A stretch of 6,700 nt of DNA from Cyanobacteria bacterium OH_CDB_58. GTDB taxonomy: Bacteria; Cyanobacteriota; Vampirovibrionia; Gastranaerophilales; Gastranaerophilaceae. Below are positions 6,591-6,700 of the stretch, in pieces (within the stretch, counting starts at the first letter, position 1; each line of letters starts with the position of its first letter). A model generated the notes under the pieces. It ran no database searches. It saw nothing but the letters and a program-made list of their open reading frames with translations, and had not been told where the DNA came from. The DNA lies in the NCBI GenBank assembly GCA_023435965.1, contig JAEZLC010000049.1:1-6700 (forward strand), written 5' to 3'. Both the position numbers and the translations under genes were made by a program.

Positions 6591-6630
6591 AAGAGGTAAA
6601 GACGTTTTTGTTTTTATCTCTTTTTGCTTT
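6591..6630 (+). terminator. Strong intrinsic terminator of the pseudopilin gene
   Basis: AAGAGGTAAAGAC (6591-6603) pairs with GTTTTTATCTCTT (6610-6622) across a 6-base loop. This makes a 13-bp stem with two G-U pairs, followed directly by TTT, GC and TTTT. It begins 23 bases after the stop codon. It is the clearest terminator in the window. Confidence 0.88.
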
Positions 6631-6632
6631 TA

Positions 6633-6700
6633 CTAAAAACCTGTAAACTTGTTCTAGCAAGTCTTATATGTTAGTATATATTTTAACGTTCAGATAAAAG
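6633..6700 (+). other. Non-coding tail with small hairpin and weak promoter-like sequence
   Basis: After the terminator no ORF is evident. ACTTG (6647-6651) and CAAGT (6658-6662) make a 5-bp stem around TTCTAG. TTGTTC (6649-6654) and TAGTAT (6672-6677) are 17 bases apart and could be a weak promoter for a gene beyond the window, with four of six matches at -10. Both signals are slight in DNA this rich in A and T. Confidence 0.25.

Overview
The window is AT-rich bacterial chromosome using the standard bacterial code; TAA, TAG and TGA all end genes here. The pseudopilin at the right end, with its acidic DVNG-type C-terminal block, together with ThyX and the low-GC sequence, suggests an uncultured gut lineage such as the Gastranaerophilales (Vampirovibrionia/'Melainabacteria'). 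That assignment comes from family resemblance recalled from memory and is tentative.

Layout. Positions 1-4193 hold a tightly packed minus-strand run, read right to left: rpmE (ribosomal protein bL31), thyX (flavin-dependent thymidylate synthase), prfA (release factor 1), rsmH (16S rRNA m4C1402 methyltransferase), an ftsL-like gene, and the 5' end of ftsI (class B penicillin-binding protein), which leaves the window at position 1. thyX and prfA overlap by ATGA, prfA and rsmH are 6 bases apart, and the ftsL-like gene starts with TTG behind a strong AGGAG. A near-consensus sigma70-type promoter (TTGATA, 17 bases, TATAAT) lies directly upstream of rpmE. Two hairpins sit between rpmE and thyX and probably cut down or process read-through. 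The run joins translation (bL31, RF1, rRNA methylation), dTMP supply and septum synthesis (FtsL, FtsI), and so resembles the head of a dcw cluster with prfA where mraZ would often be.

Positions 4273-5760 (minus) encode a 495-residue protein with no visible secretion signal. Its C-terminal two thirds looks like a divergent alpha-amylase (GH13/clan GH-H) barrel. This is the least understood gene here.

A 258-base divergent intergenic region (5761-6018) carries candidate promoters for both flanking genes and a 9-bp-arm palindrome. To its right, 6019-6567 (plus) encodes a type IV pilin-like/pseudopilin protein, followed by a strong intrinsic terminator (6591-6630). The last 70 bases contain no gene. 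I found no mobile elements, CRISPR arrays, tRNAs or rRNAs. Most of the window is ordinary core genome; the GH13-like protein, the pseudopilin and the regulatory DNA between them are the parts most worth a second look.
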